Shown: positions 34,406-47,238 of the stretch, piece after piece
Layout: every line of letters begins with the position of its first letter
Numbering within the stretch: position 1 is the stretch's first letter
From: Holtermannia corniformis
Taxonomy: Eukaryota > Basidiomycota > Tremellomycetes > Holtermanniales
Direction: 5' to 3'
DNA: 64,000 nt
Assembly: GCA_001599935.1 (NCBI GenBank)
Contig: BCIJ01000001.1
Location: 1,118,277-1,182,276, forward strand
Position numbers and translations under genes: made by a program
The notes under the pieces: generated by a model
Databases searched by the model: none
What the model was told of the DNA's origin: nothing
Seen by the model: the letters and a program-made list of their open reading frames with translations, nothing else

Positions 34406-37400
34406 CTACCAGCCACCAAACTGGTCATCGTCGGCTGTTGGAGCTGGTGCCGGAGCTGGGGCTGGGGCTGGGGCTGGGGCTGGGGCTGCGGCCTGCCTAC
34501 GTGAGCGCCAATCGGCTTCGCGGCCGGCTTTTGGACCCGTCGGGACGTTCCCCGGGATCGGTGGTCTGTACGAGCCTGCACCACCAGAAGTGAGGTTGGC
34601 GTACGCGCCGCCGTTGCGAGGCCCTGTTGGAGGAGCGCGCGCAGACAGACCAAAGCCACCACCACCAAAGCTTGGCGTTGCCGGGCGCGAAGACCTCCGC
34701 GATACGGACGAGTCGCGCTCTTCGGCGTATCGGTCTAGCACGCCCACAACGTCGGCTGTGAGCAGATCGAGTTCCTTGACCTCGACATCGGACAGCGTCG
34801 GATCCCAGTTGCGTGCCACGGGCCGGATCTTCGGCAGGGTGCCGATCAGATCCTCATCCTCGTCGTCCGACTCGTTCTCACCCTCGCCGTCGTCCATGGC
34901 CGAATTGGGCCTCAGCATGCTTGTACCCCTGTGGACTTCGACAGCCGATCGAGTGGCGTTGAAGCGCTGATCACGCTTCCGACCCAGGCTTTTGCCTACG
35001 CCCTCGAAGACACGCAGCATACATGCGTCAAGCAGAGTCTTGAGTCGCTGGATATTGTCGAGTGCATCCAGGTTGCCAACGACGGGCAACCAGTCGTCGC
35101 ATTCAAGACCGCGCTGGGTGACTCGCAGATGGTACGCTCCAAACAGCATGTAGGTCATTGGGTCCAGGCGCGTGACGACGCGCAGTTGTGTCTGGGCAGA
35201 CTGCGGGTTGCCGCCGGGCGGCACATTGCGGTGCTTCTCACCGAAAGCATACAGGCGCTTTTCGGCAGGGTTGAAGGCGATCGCTGGCGCCTCGGGACCG
35301 CCCGTTTCACGCCTGCGGCTGTTGACACTGCTGGGATGAATGAAGACCGTCTGTCATAGTCAGCGCAATGGCATGCTAGCCGACGCAACCCACCTTATCC
35401 TGACTGGTCCGACATGTCTTTTCGCTGGACCGCAACGCAAAGTTGGGTGCAGATGCCATGGCGATCAAGGCCGCGAGCAAGGGCAACGACTGTCCGTTGG
35501 TGTTGAGTTCTGGCGGAACCGTAGCATTGCGACCGAAGCGGGATGTTTGCATGCCACCGCCAGCCGACACGGCTATGACACCGGCCTGATCGAGCGACTG
35601 CAACAGACTCTCCTTGACTTGCTGAATCTGAAGCATGGATGATTTGTTGAGGAAATTGTCGGACAAGAAGCTGTTGGCCGTGCGATACTCTCCGCGACTG
35701 TGATAACCATACCATTCGTTGAAAGCAGCGACAACGGCGAGGGGGTCCGACCGGAACGACTGGGGCGACCACGAGTCCTTGATGGCATCGGCTTGGGCCT
35801 TCATCAAGACCGGAGCCATGAAAGGATCTCGGTTCGTCAAGATGCTTGCCAACGTCAAAGCTGAGTCGAGGCAGCGGAAGAATGAACCGTAAAGGCAAAG
35901 CTTGCCGATGGCAGCCTCGACGGGCAGCTGCAGGAGTACCTTGCCCAGTGACGTTAGGTTTTTCGACTCGTCCAGTGCACCGAGCATTCTCAGCGTGTTC
36001 ATGGCCGCGACCACTCGTGATGGCTCGGGCGGCTCAATGGTGGCCTCGAGAACCTCCTCGACGACGCCTAGGTTGAGTGCCTGTCTGGTGAGCTTCATAC
36101 AAATGTACTTCCGCGCGCGACATACCTTGACGTGCATGACGACGTTGCTAAGATCAGACCGCTTCATCTCGACCAGCTGATGTGGTGCGAGTGACTTTTG
36201 CCGTTGGCGTGACAGCAAGCCATAATACTCTCCTGGGCGGTGACGACCGGCACGACCAGCACGCTGGTTCAGATTTGACGATCCAACCCAGCCGGTGACC
36301 AGCGAGGACATGTGCCTGTCCGGATCATACTGTTTCTCCTTGACGCGCGCCGTGTCGACGACGTAGACGACGTCGGGGATAGTAACCGACGTCTCGGCAA
36401 TGTTGGTGGCAAGAATGATTCTCCGGACGCCTTGTGGTGGCGGGCGGAAGACTTCACGCTGCTCGGCTGCTGGGATCGTCGAGTGCAAGTAGTGGACACT
36501 GTATTTCGACTGGTCGTTGAAGTTGATGTCGAGAAGGGGGTATTTGCGAGGGTCACTCAAGAGGAAGTCGGAGACCTTTTTGATTTCATCCTATCAAGTA
36601 TCAGCTGATATCACTGTGGCTGGCGCGGACATACCCAACCTGGCAAGCTAAAGGTAATCCAGTTAGCAATCGTCGATCATCATAACCTCGGCTTACAATA
36701 CAAGAACGTCTGCAGACTCGTTAGCTCCGTCATTATGGCAATCTAGCACACTTACGGCCATCATCGGATTGCTTCAAGACATGAGCAACGGTCAGCGCAA
36801 CTAGTGCATACGGGACGGGTAGTTCGCCCCCAGCGCCTGGCGCGAAAGCCGCCGCATTCCCACTGAGCTCCTTTTGCAAGTAGGCGTCCACGTCCTTTTC
36901 TGCAAACACCCAGCCACCGCGGCTTTGCGGTAGCCCTTCTTTGCCGCCTCGAATGTCCTCGACGATGCCCTCGAGGTGGTGACGCTCCACCGGAAAGGTT
37001 CGACCCGGGACCTCGGCAATGGGCGCAGGTCGGCCCCTGCTATCGGCAAAGTACGATTGGAAGAGGGCCGGATCGACGGTAGCGGACATGAGGATGATCT
37101 TGATGGGGATGTTGCGCGCCTTGCGATCAACGAGCAGGCGCTTGAGGACGACGAGGAGCAAATCAGTGTCGATGTCGCGCTCATGCACTTCGTCGACGAC
37201 AATGTGAGTCACGAGGTCCATAGCATTGCGCGATGAGCTGTTGCCGCCCTCGCCGAGAGCCGACTGCATCCGCTTGAGGAAGATACCAGTGGTGCAAAAC
37301 GTGATACTGCCGTGCGGTTGAGGCAGCTTGGTGTCGAAGCGGACTTGGTAGCCCACCTCATTACCGAGCACATCGCCTCGCTCTTCGGCTACACGTTCGG

Positions 37401-39746
37401 CGACTGACGTGGCGGCAAGTCTGCGTGGCTGCGTGCAGATAATGTTGCATTTTGCGCCTTCGCCGCGATTGATCCAGTCGTCGAACAAGAGTTGGGGTAC
37501 TTGCGTCGTCTTGCCGGAACCCGTGGCAGCCATGACAATCGTCACGTCGTTGACCTCGATCTTTGCGAGGATGCTGTTCGCCCTGCTCGTAATCGGCAGG
37601 GTTTCACGTTGGGCGCGCATCGCAGCAAGCGATTCGTCATGCTTGTATGTCGCGAGCTTGTTCTGCAGTGCTGCCGATTTCGTCTCGATGTATTCTGGCG
37701 AGGCTGGTTGAGTGGCCACTCGACGGTGCTGAGCTTCCGGCGCCACTTCAACCGCCGTCGAGCTAGTCGGTGGTCGGCGCGCATACAAGGTCGAGCTTTT
37801 GACGTCCCTGCACAAGTCGCCAATCTCATCGGTGAGGTCGTCGGACATTTGAAAGACGATATGCGGTGCTTGACCGAGGTTGCCGCTCGAGTCTTTCTTC
37901 GACGCCTCGACAAACTTGTTCCAGAGATCTGGATCACAGCTCTCGAGGTACTGAGTGACGTCAAGGTAACACTTGACCTGGGCCGTCTTCTTGCTATTTC
38001 CCGCGCCCTGGCCAATGCGGCGCCCACCAACAGTGATGATAGCCTCCCATTGCGATACGGGTGGTCCGCCGCGGCGAGTCTTTGTCGAGCTCGATTCGAA
38101 CATGACGTCGGGTTTGCCGAAACCGAAACGCTGGCAGTAGTACTCCATGAACTGACGGGCTCGGTCGTACGTGATGAGCGAGCCGTCGCTTAGCTTGGCC
38201 GTCTCGGACGACCCGCCTGAAATGATGTTGGAGCCACCACCAGCGCCAGTCGACGGGTTCTTTGCACCTTTGCGATTGTCGAGCTACGACGTCAGCTCCG
38301 TCACACGAAATGGCAGACCACTCACCCTGCCGGCCTTGACAAGCTGCAGGCACGCGCTGTACGCAGCCAGCTTTTCTGCCTCCTTCTTTACAGCATGATC
38401 ACCGACACCAACGATCCCCAGCTTTTCATCGCCAACGACTTTCACTCTAACGATGTATGTCAGTCCGCGTTGATGCTTGCTCTCGCCGATACGCACCTGA
38501 ACATCTTCTGACCATTGACCAAACCTTCCGTTACTTTGTAGGCGCTGCCACCCTCGCCAAAGTTTGTCGCGCCGCCGCCCGAGCCGGCATAGTTGGCCAA
38601 GGGCGCCTTTGGGTTCTCCTCCCATTGTGGCTTGAGGCCGCCTTCACCGTAGAGGGCTTTGATCTGATCTTGCGTGTGGATGGGCGGTGCCAGTGGTTGC
38701 AGGTTGCGACTGCTGCCGCCACCACCACCACCGCCATAGCCGCCGCGTCGTCCGCGGCTACCTGGGGCCATGTCTTGATCCTGGGTTGATCCGCGTGGAC
38801 CTGTAGGACGTGAAGCACGAGGACCGGTTGGGATCGGCACCGAAGTGGGTGCAGAGGTCTGCAGGGGCCGTTTAGAGGGAGGTGCTGGGACAGGCGAAGG
38901 AGAGCGAACGCGTTTACGGCTCGATGGGGGACTATGTGACGGGCGGTCGAGTGTAAGCGGGAGCGAGAGGGGTTCGCGGGGCGTGGGCAGAGACCGCTAC
39001 AGTCTGAAGAATGATTCGCTCCAATTGACAAAGGCAGTTGCGACGAGGGCATAGTGGAATGATCCGCTCGCCTTCGTCGCAACTCAACCGTGATCCTGGC
39101 CTCCCTTTGGACAACGAGCCCACGCCCACACGTTCATCACTTGCACGCACCTGATCGAAGGAGTCCTGTCTACTCTTCTTCTTTGCTCTGCAGAGGTCGA
39201 GTATGCAGAAGTGGACCCTACCCGGCTATGGTAGTTGGGCTTGGGAGAAGGTTCTCTGCGTCGTGCGAGAGGAAGGGGCGACGGGTCCCGCCTGTAGCGA
39301 GCTGGCGGCGGTGTAGGGGACCTACGGCGGGGTGGCGGGCTGGGTGAGCGCGGACGATACGACTTGCGACGAAGTGGGCTTGGCGAGCGTCTCCGGAAGA
39401 TTGGACTCGGCGAGCGTCTGCGACGGAGGACCGGGCTAGGCGACCTACGACGCGAGTACGGACTTGGTGAGCGTCTGGCTCGAGGGTCAGGACTTGAAGG
39501 TCGACGGCGACGGGCAGGTGGCGGACTGGGCGAACGAGCTCGATGACCGACCCGGCTCGGTGATCGCAGACGTCTACGATTGACAGGAAGCGGTGTGAGC
39601 GAGTCGACCGGTTTGGGTGGCAGGCCAGGGATGGATGGAAGACTCGGTGTGAGTTTTTGAGCGGGCTTGACGGCGTGAAGCACGGGCTTGGGTGAGCTTG
39701 TCGGGCGAGGAGGTAGGTTGGGAGCCGCAGGGAGGCTAGCTGGCAT
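34406..39746 (-). CDS. DEAH/RHA-type RNA helicase with dsRNA-binding domains and probable N-terminal RS domain
   Basis: Maleless/DHX9/DHX36-like ATP-dependent RNA helicase. The helicase core shows motif I AATGSGKTTQVPQ, Ia CTQPRRLAATSVAERVAEER, II IVVDEVHERD (DEVH box), III LMSATVD, IV HVLVFLPGWDEI, V ILATNIAETSVTIP and VI NQRAGRAGRHRPGE, then HA2 and OB-fold regions. Two dsRBD-like regions precede it (VKVVGDEKLGIVGVGDHAVK, and MEYYCQRFGFGKPDVMF to GRRIGQGAGNSKKTAQ). No ATG exists at the dsRBD exon's left edge; its frame stays open up to an acceptor at 38996. A 16-nt exon (39089-39104) then joins in phase to an RS-rich exon starting at 39746 (MPASLPAAPNLPPRPTSSPK; many RRRSPSP repeats). If not fused, the helicase would start at 38771 (MAPGSRGRRG). 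C-terminus is an Ala-Pro repeat ending DDDQFGGW. Fifteen or more exons. Confidence 0.85.
34455..34490. repeat. Hexanucleotide repeat coding for Ala-Pro
   Basis: Six copies of GCTGGG (last one GCTGCG). On the minus strand it encodes the (Ala-Pro)n run near the helicase C-terminus. Confidence 0.9.
36635..36647 (-). other. 13-nt micro-exon of the DEAH helicase
   Basis: Minus-strand CTTGCCAGGTTGG between acceptor ...tacctttag and donor gtatgtcc. Encodes (F)-L-P-G-W of motif IV region HVLVFLPGWDEI, in phase with its neighbours. Confidence 0.88.
36697..36709 (-). other. 13-nt micro-exon of the DEAH helicase
   Basis: Minus-strand ACGTTCTTGTATT between acceptor ...gagtctgcag and donor gtaagccg. Encodes H-V-L-V-(F), directly upstream of the other 13-nt exon. 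Confidence 0.88.
39089..39104 (-). other. 16-nt candidate micro-exon linking RS and helicase exons
   Basis: Minus-strand GGAGGCCAGGATCACG, acceptor ...ttgtccaaag, donor gttgagtt. It restores phase between ...RTPSI-R and RSLPTPREPL. Unlike the other micro-exons it has no conserved motif to confirm it. Confidence 0.5.
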
Positions 39747-40191
39747 TGGGGGACCAAACGGGCGGCACGGGCGGGCGTACAGACGCGCTCTGGCCGTGGA
39801 CCCAATGCTCGAGAGGACGCGGCTGATCGTGGTCGGTCGAGGACGAGTTGCAGGGCGCAGTCGGTGCTGCTATAGACTGCACTCGGTTTTCTGCACGGAT
39901 GCCACCCTCGCCGACTTTCAGACGGAGAAAACGAAACAATGAGGGGAGCGATAATGCTATCGTCTGCCGGATCGATATGAGATGGCCAACCTGGGCACCT
40001 AGAATCGAAGCGCAGACTCGTCCAGCCCGAGAGACGCTGCGGTGTGCTGTCAACCAGATCAGTGCACGGTGATGGCTTGAAAACATCCTTCTCGCGATCC
40101 TGCAGTGGTGTGGCACTATGCGACTACATCTATGGAAACACTCTTGTACGAACAACAAGTCACCCTCTACTCTTCTCAGCACTCTGGTCCT
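39747..40191. other. Region between the helicase start and the phosphate-carrier stop
   Basis: 445 bases, no gene supported; upstream region of the helicase and 3' region of the carrier gene (both minus strand). Confidence 0.3.
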
Positions 40192-41450
40192 CTACTCGTC
40201 ATCCTTGTGAATCTCGATACCCGGCTTGGCACCGAGGGCCTGCTTGATGTAGCCATACATGAGGAACTGGGAGCTGACCAAACCGGCCGTCATGACTGGG
40301 CGGCGTGTGAGCACCGCGACACCAACCGATTCCAGAGCTCGACTTACTCATCCTTGGGCCGAGACCGGCAAACAAGCCACTGAAGCCTGCCTCTTTACCG
40401 AGGGCAACAAGGCGGAAGATCATCGAACCCTTGGGGCCGTGACCCTTGTTGATCTGCGACAGCAGTGTATCGGCAGGCTGCGGTACATCAGCTCTGTACA
40501 GTAGTCAGCTATCAGCCAGCAACGTACGTGACTCAGCACGGCCGCCGCGAAACCCGCAATCACACCGCTGCCAAGGTCGATCCCAAACTGCCCCGCCGCG
40601 CCAAGCTTCTCCTTGTCGACGCTCTTGTACACGAGCTCGTGCATCCGCTCGTTGACGGTGAATTGACCGATAGCGTACGGGACCTGCTTGAGCAGGATCG
40701 GGATAAAGCCTGCATACAGGCCCGAGAGACCCTCGGTACCTGCGAGCTTTGTAAAGCCCGAGACGAGGCCTGTCGCATACTTCGGGTCCGAGACGAGTCT
40801 GATCCGTGTTGCTTCGAGCGGAGTGAGAAGGATATCGGCAAAGAACCTATGTGACCATCAGAATCTGTCCTGATGTGAGTACTGCCAAGACAAACTCTGC
40901 GACGGCAGCACCTCCGAGGTAGATTGCCGTTCGGTTCTGGACCGCAGCCTCGTGCGAGCCTGCCAGCTCGACAAACTGCTTCTTCTACTCTGGGCGTCAG
41001 CTCTGCTTCTCGCCAAGCCTTGCAGTCTACGCACAAAGAACTCGTACCCGGCAAACTTGGCACCGCCCTGTGCCAAGTACCCGACGGCGGTCGGTCCAAA
41101 CCCGGTCAACAGGCCTTTGGTCCCCTCGGCGGCTACAATCTTGCGACCGGCCGCGAGCAGACTGTGTCGGGCAAGTGCTGGGTCAATCTGGATACGAGTC
41201 TTGACAACGTCGACGGCTGCAGGTGATTAGCGAGGCCTTGTGCCGTATGTTTCGCATACGAGTCAGACCACCGTGTGAGCTATCGAATGATCAGTCCCAT
41301 CAAATACTGTCCTTGAATGGACACTAACATGGTACAACACAGAGCGCCAGCGAGGAAGAAGACACCATAGTCCTTTCCAGTGAAATCAGGCGTGAGCGGC
41401 GGCAGCGCCGACCCTGCGGCTTGTTTTGCTTTTTCGGCGACGGCAGACAT
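40192..41450 (-). CDS. MIR1: Mitochondrial phosphate carrier
   Basis: Inner-membrane SLC25 carrier importing phosphate for ATP synthesis. Starts MSAVAEKAKQAAGSALPPLT with DFTGKDYGVFFLAGALC. Repeat 1 gives VDVVKTRIQIDPALARHSLL and GTKGLLTGFGPTAVGYLAQG; GAKFAGYEFFVKKQF follows. Repeat 2 includes FADILLTPLEATRIRLVSDP and GLSGLYAGFIPILLKQVPYA; repeat 3 has SGVIAGFAAAVLSHPADTLL and GFSGLFAGLGPRM. The GYxxQGxxKFGxYE-like and PLEATRIR elements are typical of phosphate carriers. Ends KPGIEIHKDDE. Several short introns, including one splitting SH-PADTLLSQ. Confidence 0.92.
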
Positions 41451-42851
41451 GATGGCTGTTCCTACAGACCTCTATCTATCGAGTACAGTGTTATGTACAC
41501 GCACGCTGGCTCGCGTCTGCCTTTGTCGCTCGTAACAGCGCCGCGGACATGAGCGTGCGTAACTACACCGTGGTGATGTCATTGGTCGTGCGCTATTTGC
41601 AGCCGCCGGCAAAAGCGACCAAACATGCCGTTGGCGGGATGGCAGCATGTGTGCACTGCTCAGGCGGTGGACCGACGCGAGCAAAGGTCAACAATGCGCT
41701 GCCACTCCTGCCCCGTTCCCGTAAGCCACAGGCCTTACGGACTGCCTTGTTCGCCGACACTGCTCACTATCGCAAAGCACTACTGCTAGCTCGCCCGTTG
41801 GGCTATCTGTGTCCACCCAGACCGCACGCTACTGCACCACAGCGCAATCAATGCCGCCACAGCTGTGCGATAGCCTATCCTTGCTCGGCTCCCAGTTTAT
41901 GCACTACGTTAGCCCGGTCGGATCCGCCGAGGCTACAGAGCATAGCGCAGCATCATTCACGGAAAGGATCTCCAGAGACTCTGGCTCTGGTGCACAGTCG
42001 CACACACCCTTGCCCTGACAGCTTCTCGTGCCAAGGGTCCTTTTCTGAGCCGTGCCTTGGTAGATCTTCACCCGACGGACCTGCGATGCTGTCTCGACCG
42101 CAATCGCGACGATCGCTTGACCGCGCGGCGGCGATCTGCCCGGGATGACAAGCTTCTTTCATGCAATATATCCCATCGCGATGCTTCTTGTGCTGCACCT
42201 TGTGCGGATCAGAACCCGGCGTGCTTGAGCGGCCCGGTCACCGACGCCTGACCGGCGGTCGAACCATATCGCAACGCACTCGCTCACATTGACTGTGCTG
42301 TGCCCACAGTGAACGCACCTGGAATACGGTTGATACCGGTCTACAGCCGTGCGCCAAGCTTTCGAGCCCAGCTCGGCCTTTCGGGTTCGGTCCCTTTGCA
42401 CCCTGACACGCCTCGCGGTCGGTGCTTCGGCGCCATCTGCATCTCGCCTTCCGTGCTCGCACCAGCTCAAGGTTCTCGTGCCCGCAAAAGGACGGATAGA
42501 GCGGCGTGAAACGGCGCGGTGAACGATCCCGCGCTAGCATGCTGGCGTTCTGTGTGCCGTGTGTGGTCAGTGCTCAAACAGGGTTGGCCCCATTCGGTCC
42601 CTCTTTCTTTCGAGATAGCCCCCACAAGCGAGATCCCGGGCGCAGGCATAAAGGCGGGGCGTTCGGGTGTCGCCTCGTCTTCTTCTCTTCAAGGTCTTCT
42701 CCCCTTCCTCGACCTTCACGACCTTGTCACGACCTTCTTACGAACCACGGCACGACTTTACGACCCCGCTTGACGACTTTGACCGCGCGAGACCTGCTAT
42801 AAGCGTTTCACAAAGTCGACTGGAATCAACAACCTCTAGTATCTCGTCACG
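41451..42851. other. 1.4 kb without a supported gene
   Basis: Largest empty stretch next to 5.7-7.2 kb. Short frames are present on both strands, but none has a domain, a convincing intron chain or compositional support. The last 200 bases are pyrimidine rich (runs such as tcttctcttcaagg) and form the probable leader/promoter of the RTA1 gene. The left end is the phosphate-carrier promoter. Confidence 0.4.
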
Positions 42852-44223
42852 ATGGGCTACTCTGGACCGATCAAGTCTGACCCCGCCTCTGGCGAGGCCA
42901 CAATTGTGCGTGCGCTTAGCTACCACTGGACAGCGCATCTGACATAAACAGTACAACTATGGCTACGTGCCCTCGCTCGCCATGGGCATCGTCGGCATCA
43001 TAACCTTTGCCGTCATTCTGGCTGGTCAACTGTGGTGGTTCGTCAAGAAGCGCGGCACTCGCTCGTTCCACGGCTTGATGACTTTTGCCGCGGTGCGTTG
43101 CGTCAAGCTCGCGATGGAACAGCGCTGATCTCGGATAGATTATTGAGATCCTCGGCTACGGTGCGCGCATCTCGTCGCACAAGTGGCCGTATGCTGTAGG
43201 TCTACAGAAGATCGAGCGAGCTCAACTGATGTCGACGCCTAGTCTCTTGGCTTCCTCGCGTCCTCCTACCTGATCCAAGCTGTACGTCGGCAATCCTGTC
43301 TTTCGTCAGGTCTCTGATGTATCCCAGGCTACGATCCTCTTCACCGCAGCCGTGTACAAGGGCGTCTCGCGCCTTGTCAAGTACGCGCCCGACAACCGCG
43401 GACGCTCGTTGACGCCCATGCGCCCGCGCTCGATGCTCACCCGTACGTCCTTTGGCCTGACTGTCAAAGGCTTGATCTGATGAGCTGCTTAGTCTTCATC
43501 ATCTTTGACGTTATCATGGGTGCGTAATGAGCAGTTCGAGCGCAGTGAGCGCCATACTAACAGCCTTGCAGTCATTTTCCAAGTCGCTGGTGTTTACTTT
43601 GGCGCCGCTGCCGAGTCGGCCGATCACACCGACGACGACGCGATGCTGGGCGCTAGCTTGACCGGGATGCTCTTGCTCGGCGGTTGCCTCATCCAGGTTC
43701 GTCCTAGACAGCTGGACTGGGTCAAACTGACAAGCTCAGACCGTCACCTGGCTCGTGTTCCTCGGCATCTTCATCTGCATTGCGCGCCGCACGACCCGTC
43801 TCATGGCCGCGCTTCAAGCCAACAACACTGCCGGTGTCACCCACCCGCGCCTCGTTGCCCTCACCAAGCTCATCTACATCACCTGGTTCTTGTTCTTCAT
43901 CCGTCTCATCTTCCGCCTTGCTGCCGCGGGTCAGGGTACGTTCTCTCGGACCTGCACTGTGAAACTTTAGGCGCTGATACGACGCAGGCCAATGGGGTTA
44001 CGCCTTCACCCACGAGTGGACGTTCGCAGTCTTCGAGTTCATCCCGATGCTCCTTGCCATGGGTCTCTGGGCCGGCCTCCCGCTCTCTGGCTTCCTCTAC
44101 CCCGACGGTGTTCACCCCCGCGCTCGCGGCGAGCACCATATGCACGTCGAGGCCACCGCGGCCGGCTCAGACGTCGGCGCCTCTACCACGGCACCCTCGA
44201 CACACGCCAACGAAAAGGCTTGA
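42852..44223 (+). CDS. RTA1-like seven-transmembrane protein
   Basis: Fungal RTA1/RSB1/RTM1 family, linked to lipid translocation and resistance to membrane-active compounds. Starts MGYSGPIKSDPASGEATI, then YNYGYVPSLAMGIVGIITFA, EILGYGARISSHKWPYA, LGFLASSYLIQAATILFTAA, YKGVSRLVKYAPDNRG, LFIIFDVIMVIFQVAG, GASLTGMLLLGGCLIQTVTW, RLVALTKLIYITWFLFFIR and HEWTFAVFEFIPMLLAMGLW. The pattern of seven helices plus the IIEILGYGAR and FxxxDVxxxxxQ motifs matches the family. Ends STHANEKA. About nine short introns, one exon being only 27 nt (TCTTCATCATC..). Confidence 0.9.
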
Positions 44224-44413
44224 ACGACGACCCGTGCGACACTGACGACGATTGCGATGGGACCTCATGACGAAAAAGTAATGCCGAATCAGCGCGCGCG
44301 AGGTTTCTTGTGGGATACTTGGGCACCGTGATGGCTTTGTCGAGACTGCTGTTTATGATGTGATGAATTAGTGTTGACCGGGACTGGTGATCATCATCGT
44401 GCATCGCGGCAGT

Positions 44414-44985
44414 CTACGCAGTCTTCTTGCTGCGCTTGTAGCCACCTTTGCTGCCGCTACCGCGTACTGTTAGCCAGCTTCGTAGGGTAGCAAGTGAAAG
44501 GCAACGTACGCGTCAGACCCACTGGCTGCAGCGTCACCACGACCATGCGAAAATGCCTCGGGGTGCGCCGCCATCGTCTGAGCACCCTTTGCGAAAGCCC
44601 TTTGGGATATCAGCACACGCCCGAGATGACAACAGGCTTCGCGCACCTCTGGGTCGACGCAATGTACTCGTCCCTGCTCGGCGCCACTTTGTCCGTCGTC
44701 ACAGCCAGCCTGCCCGAGTCAAGCGAGCTATCAATGATCAGCTCATAGCGTTATGCCAGCCCCGGCAAAACGCACTAGCCTCTGCTCTTGAGCTCTGAGC
44801 TCTTCTTGCTAGTCGCCGCCGTCACCTGGCGCGAAGCCTGGACCGCATAGTCTAGCGCAGGATCGTCAGCTGCGGAGAAAGCAAGCACAGCACCACGCAC
44901 AGACGACGCCAAGGAAGATCGCCAAAATCACAGAGGCGGTGATGATTTCTGACAGTGAACTTGATCGTAGCGCAGTCAGCGGCAT
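44414..44985 (-). CDS. Small single-pass membrane protein of unknown function
   Basis: Reconstructed: MPLTALRSSSLSEIITASVI, LAIFLGVV (one membrane span), DDPALDYAVQASRQVTAAT, SKKSSELKSRGYSLDSGRLA, VTTDKVAPSRDEYIASTQ, AFAKGAQTMAAHPEAF, and a basic Gly/Ser/Lys tail GSKGGYKRSKKTA. Three of four introns have good consensus (e.g. gtgcgcga..tcccaaag and gtacgttg..cgcggtag). The first would be only about 31 bases, so the junction after the membrane span is uncertain. No family recognised. Divergent from nitronate monooxygenase with 214 bases between the ATGs. Confidence 0.6.
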
Positions 44986-45199
44986 TCACTACAGACGAGC
45001 GGATTCACTCACGACATGTTGAATGCTCCGAAGTGTCCTTGCTCGCTTCGAGAAGACCTCGGCTCTCGCGCACCTTATGGCCGCGTGCCTATTCGCCAAC
45101 GACGCTAACGGCACGCCTATGTGATAGAAGTGATCGGGAAGACAGTAACCGGAGTGTCCAGTCTGTGCTACACCCAGCACAACGCAACGTAGCAGCAGC

Positions 45200-46764
<1,565 letters not shown>

Positions 46765-47238
46765 GAATAGCGGGAAGAGTATGTCTAAATTGTATGAATC
46801 TCTTAACGTGTACGAGTTGCGACTCTGCCCAGATACGCCTGGTACAGCCTGCTCGACTTCTCGACTTTTTACGAAGCAAAAGCAAACGATGTCGAGACTG
46901 TACTGGATCTCCCGCGCTGTGAACTGCACTTTTCTCCTCTTATCCGAATCGTCGCGCTGAAGCGAGCCTATAGATGACCGAGTCGATGGTCCCGCCAAGC
47001 TAACGCGCCGCCCGAGCGGCACCATCCAGTCTCACACCAAAGCGGCGTCCAACACGCCTACCAATGCTGCTCCAGTGCCCACTGAGGCAAAGTCGTCACC
47101 GCCCCGCCGTCACCATCGCTACAAAGAGGAACATGTAATCTGCTGAAGCCTCGGACGCGAAGAAGCTACACAACTCGTTGTACTCGTCATACTTCATCTA
47201 TGAAATGGGAATGTTTGACCCTCGTGTCAGTGGACGAT
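46765..47238. other. Convergent 3' region, nitronate monooxygenase / HAM1
   Basis: 474 bases. A plus-strand frame about 46965-47145 (DDRVDGPAKLTRRPSG.. ending CKEEHVIC-like) looks mildly coding but has no start or partner exon. Otherwise nothing seen. Confidence 0.3.

Noticed and set aside
38531..39082. Minus-strand frame MRRRRADHSTMPSS.. as a separate protein or RS-protein tail
   Set aside because: Low-complexity His/Ala text, and it is out of frame with the dsRBD/helicase exons, which are clearly coding in another frame.
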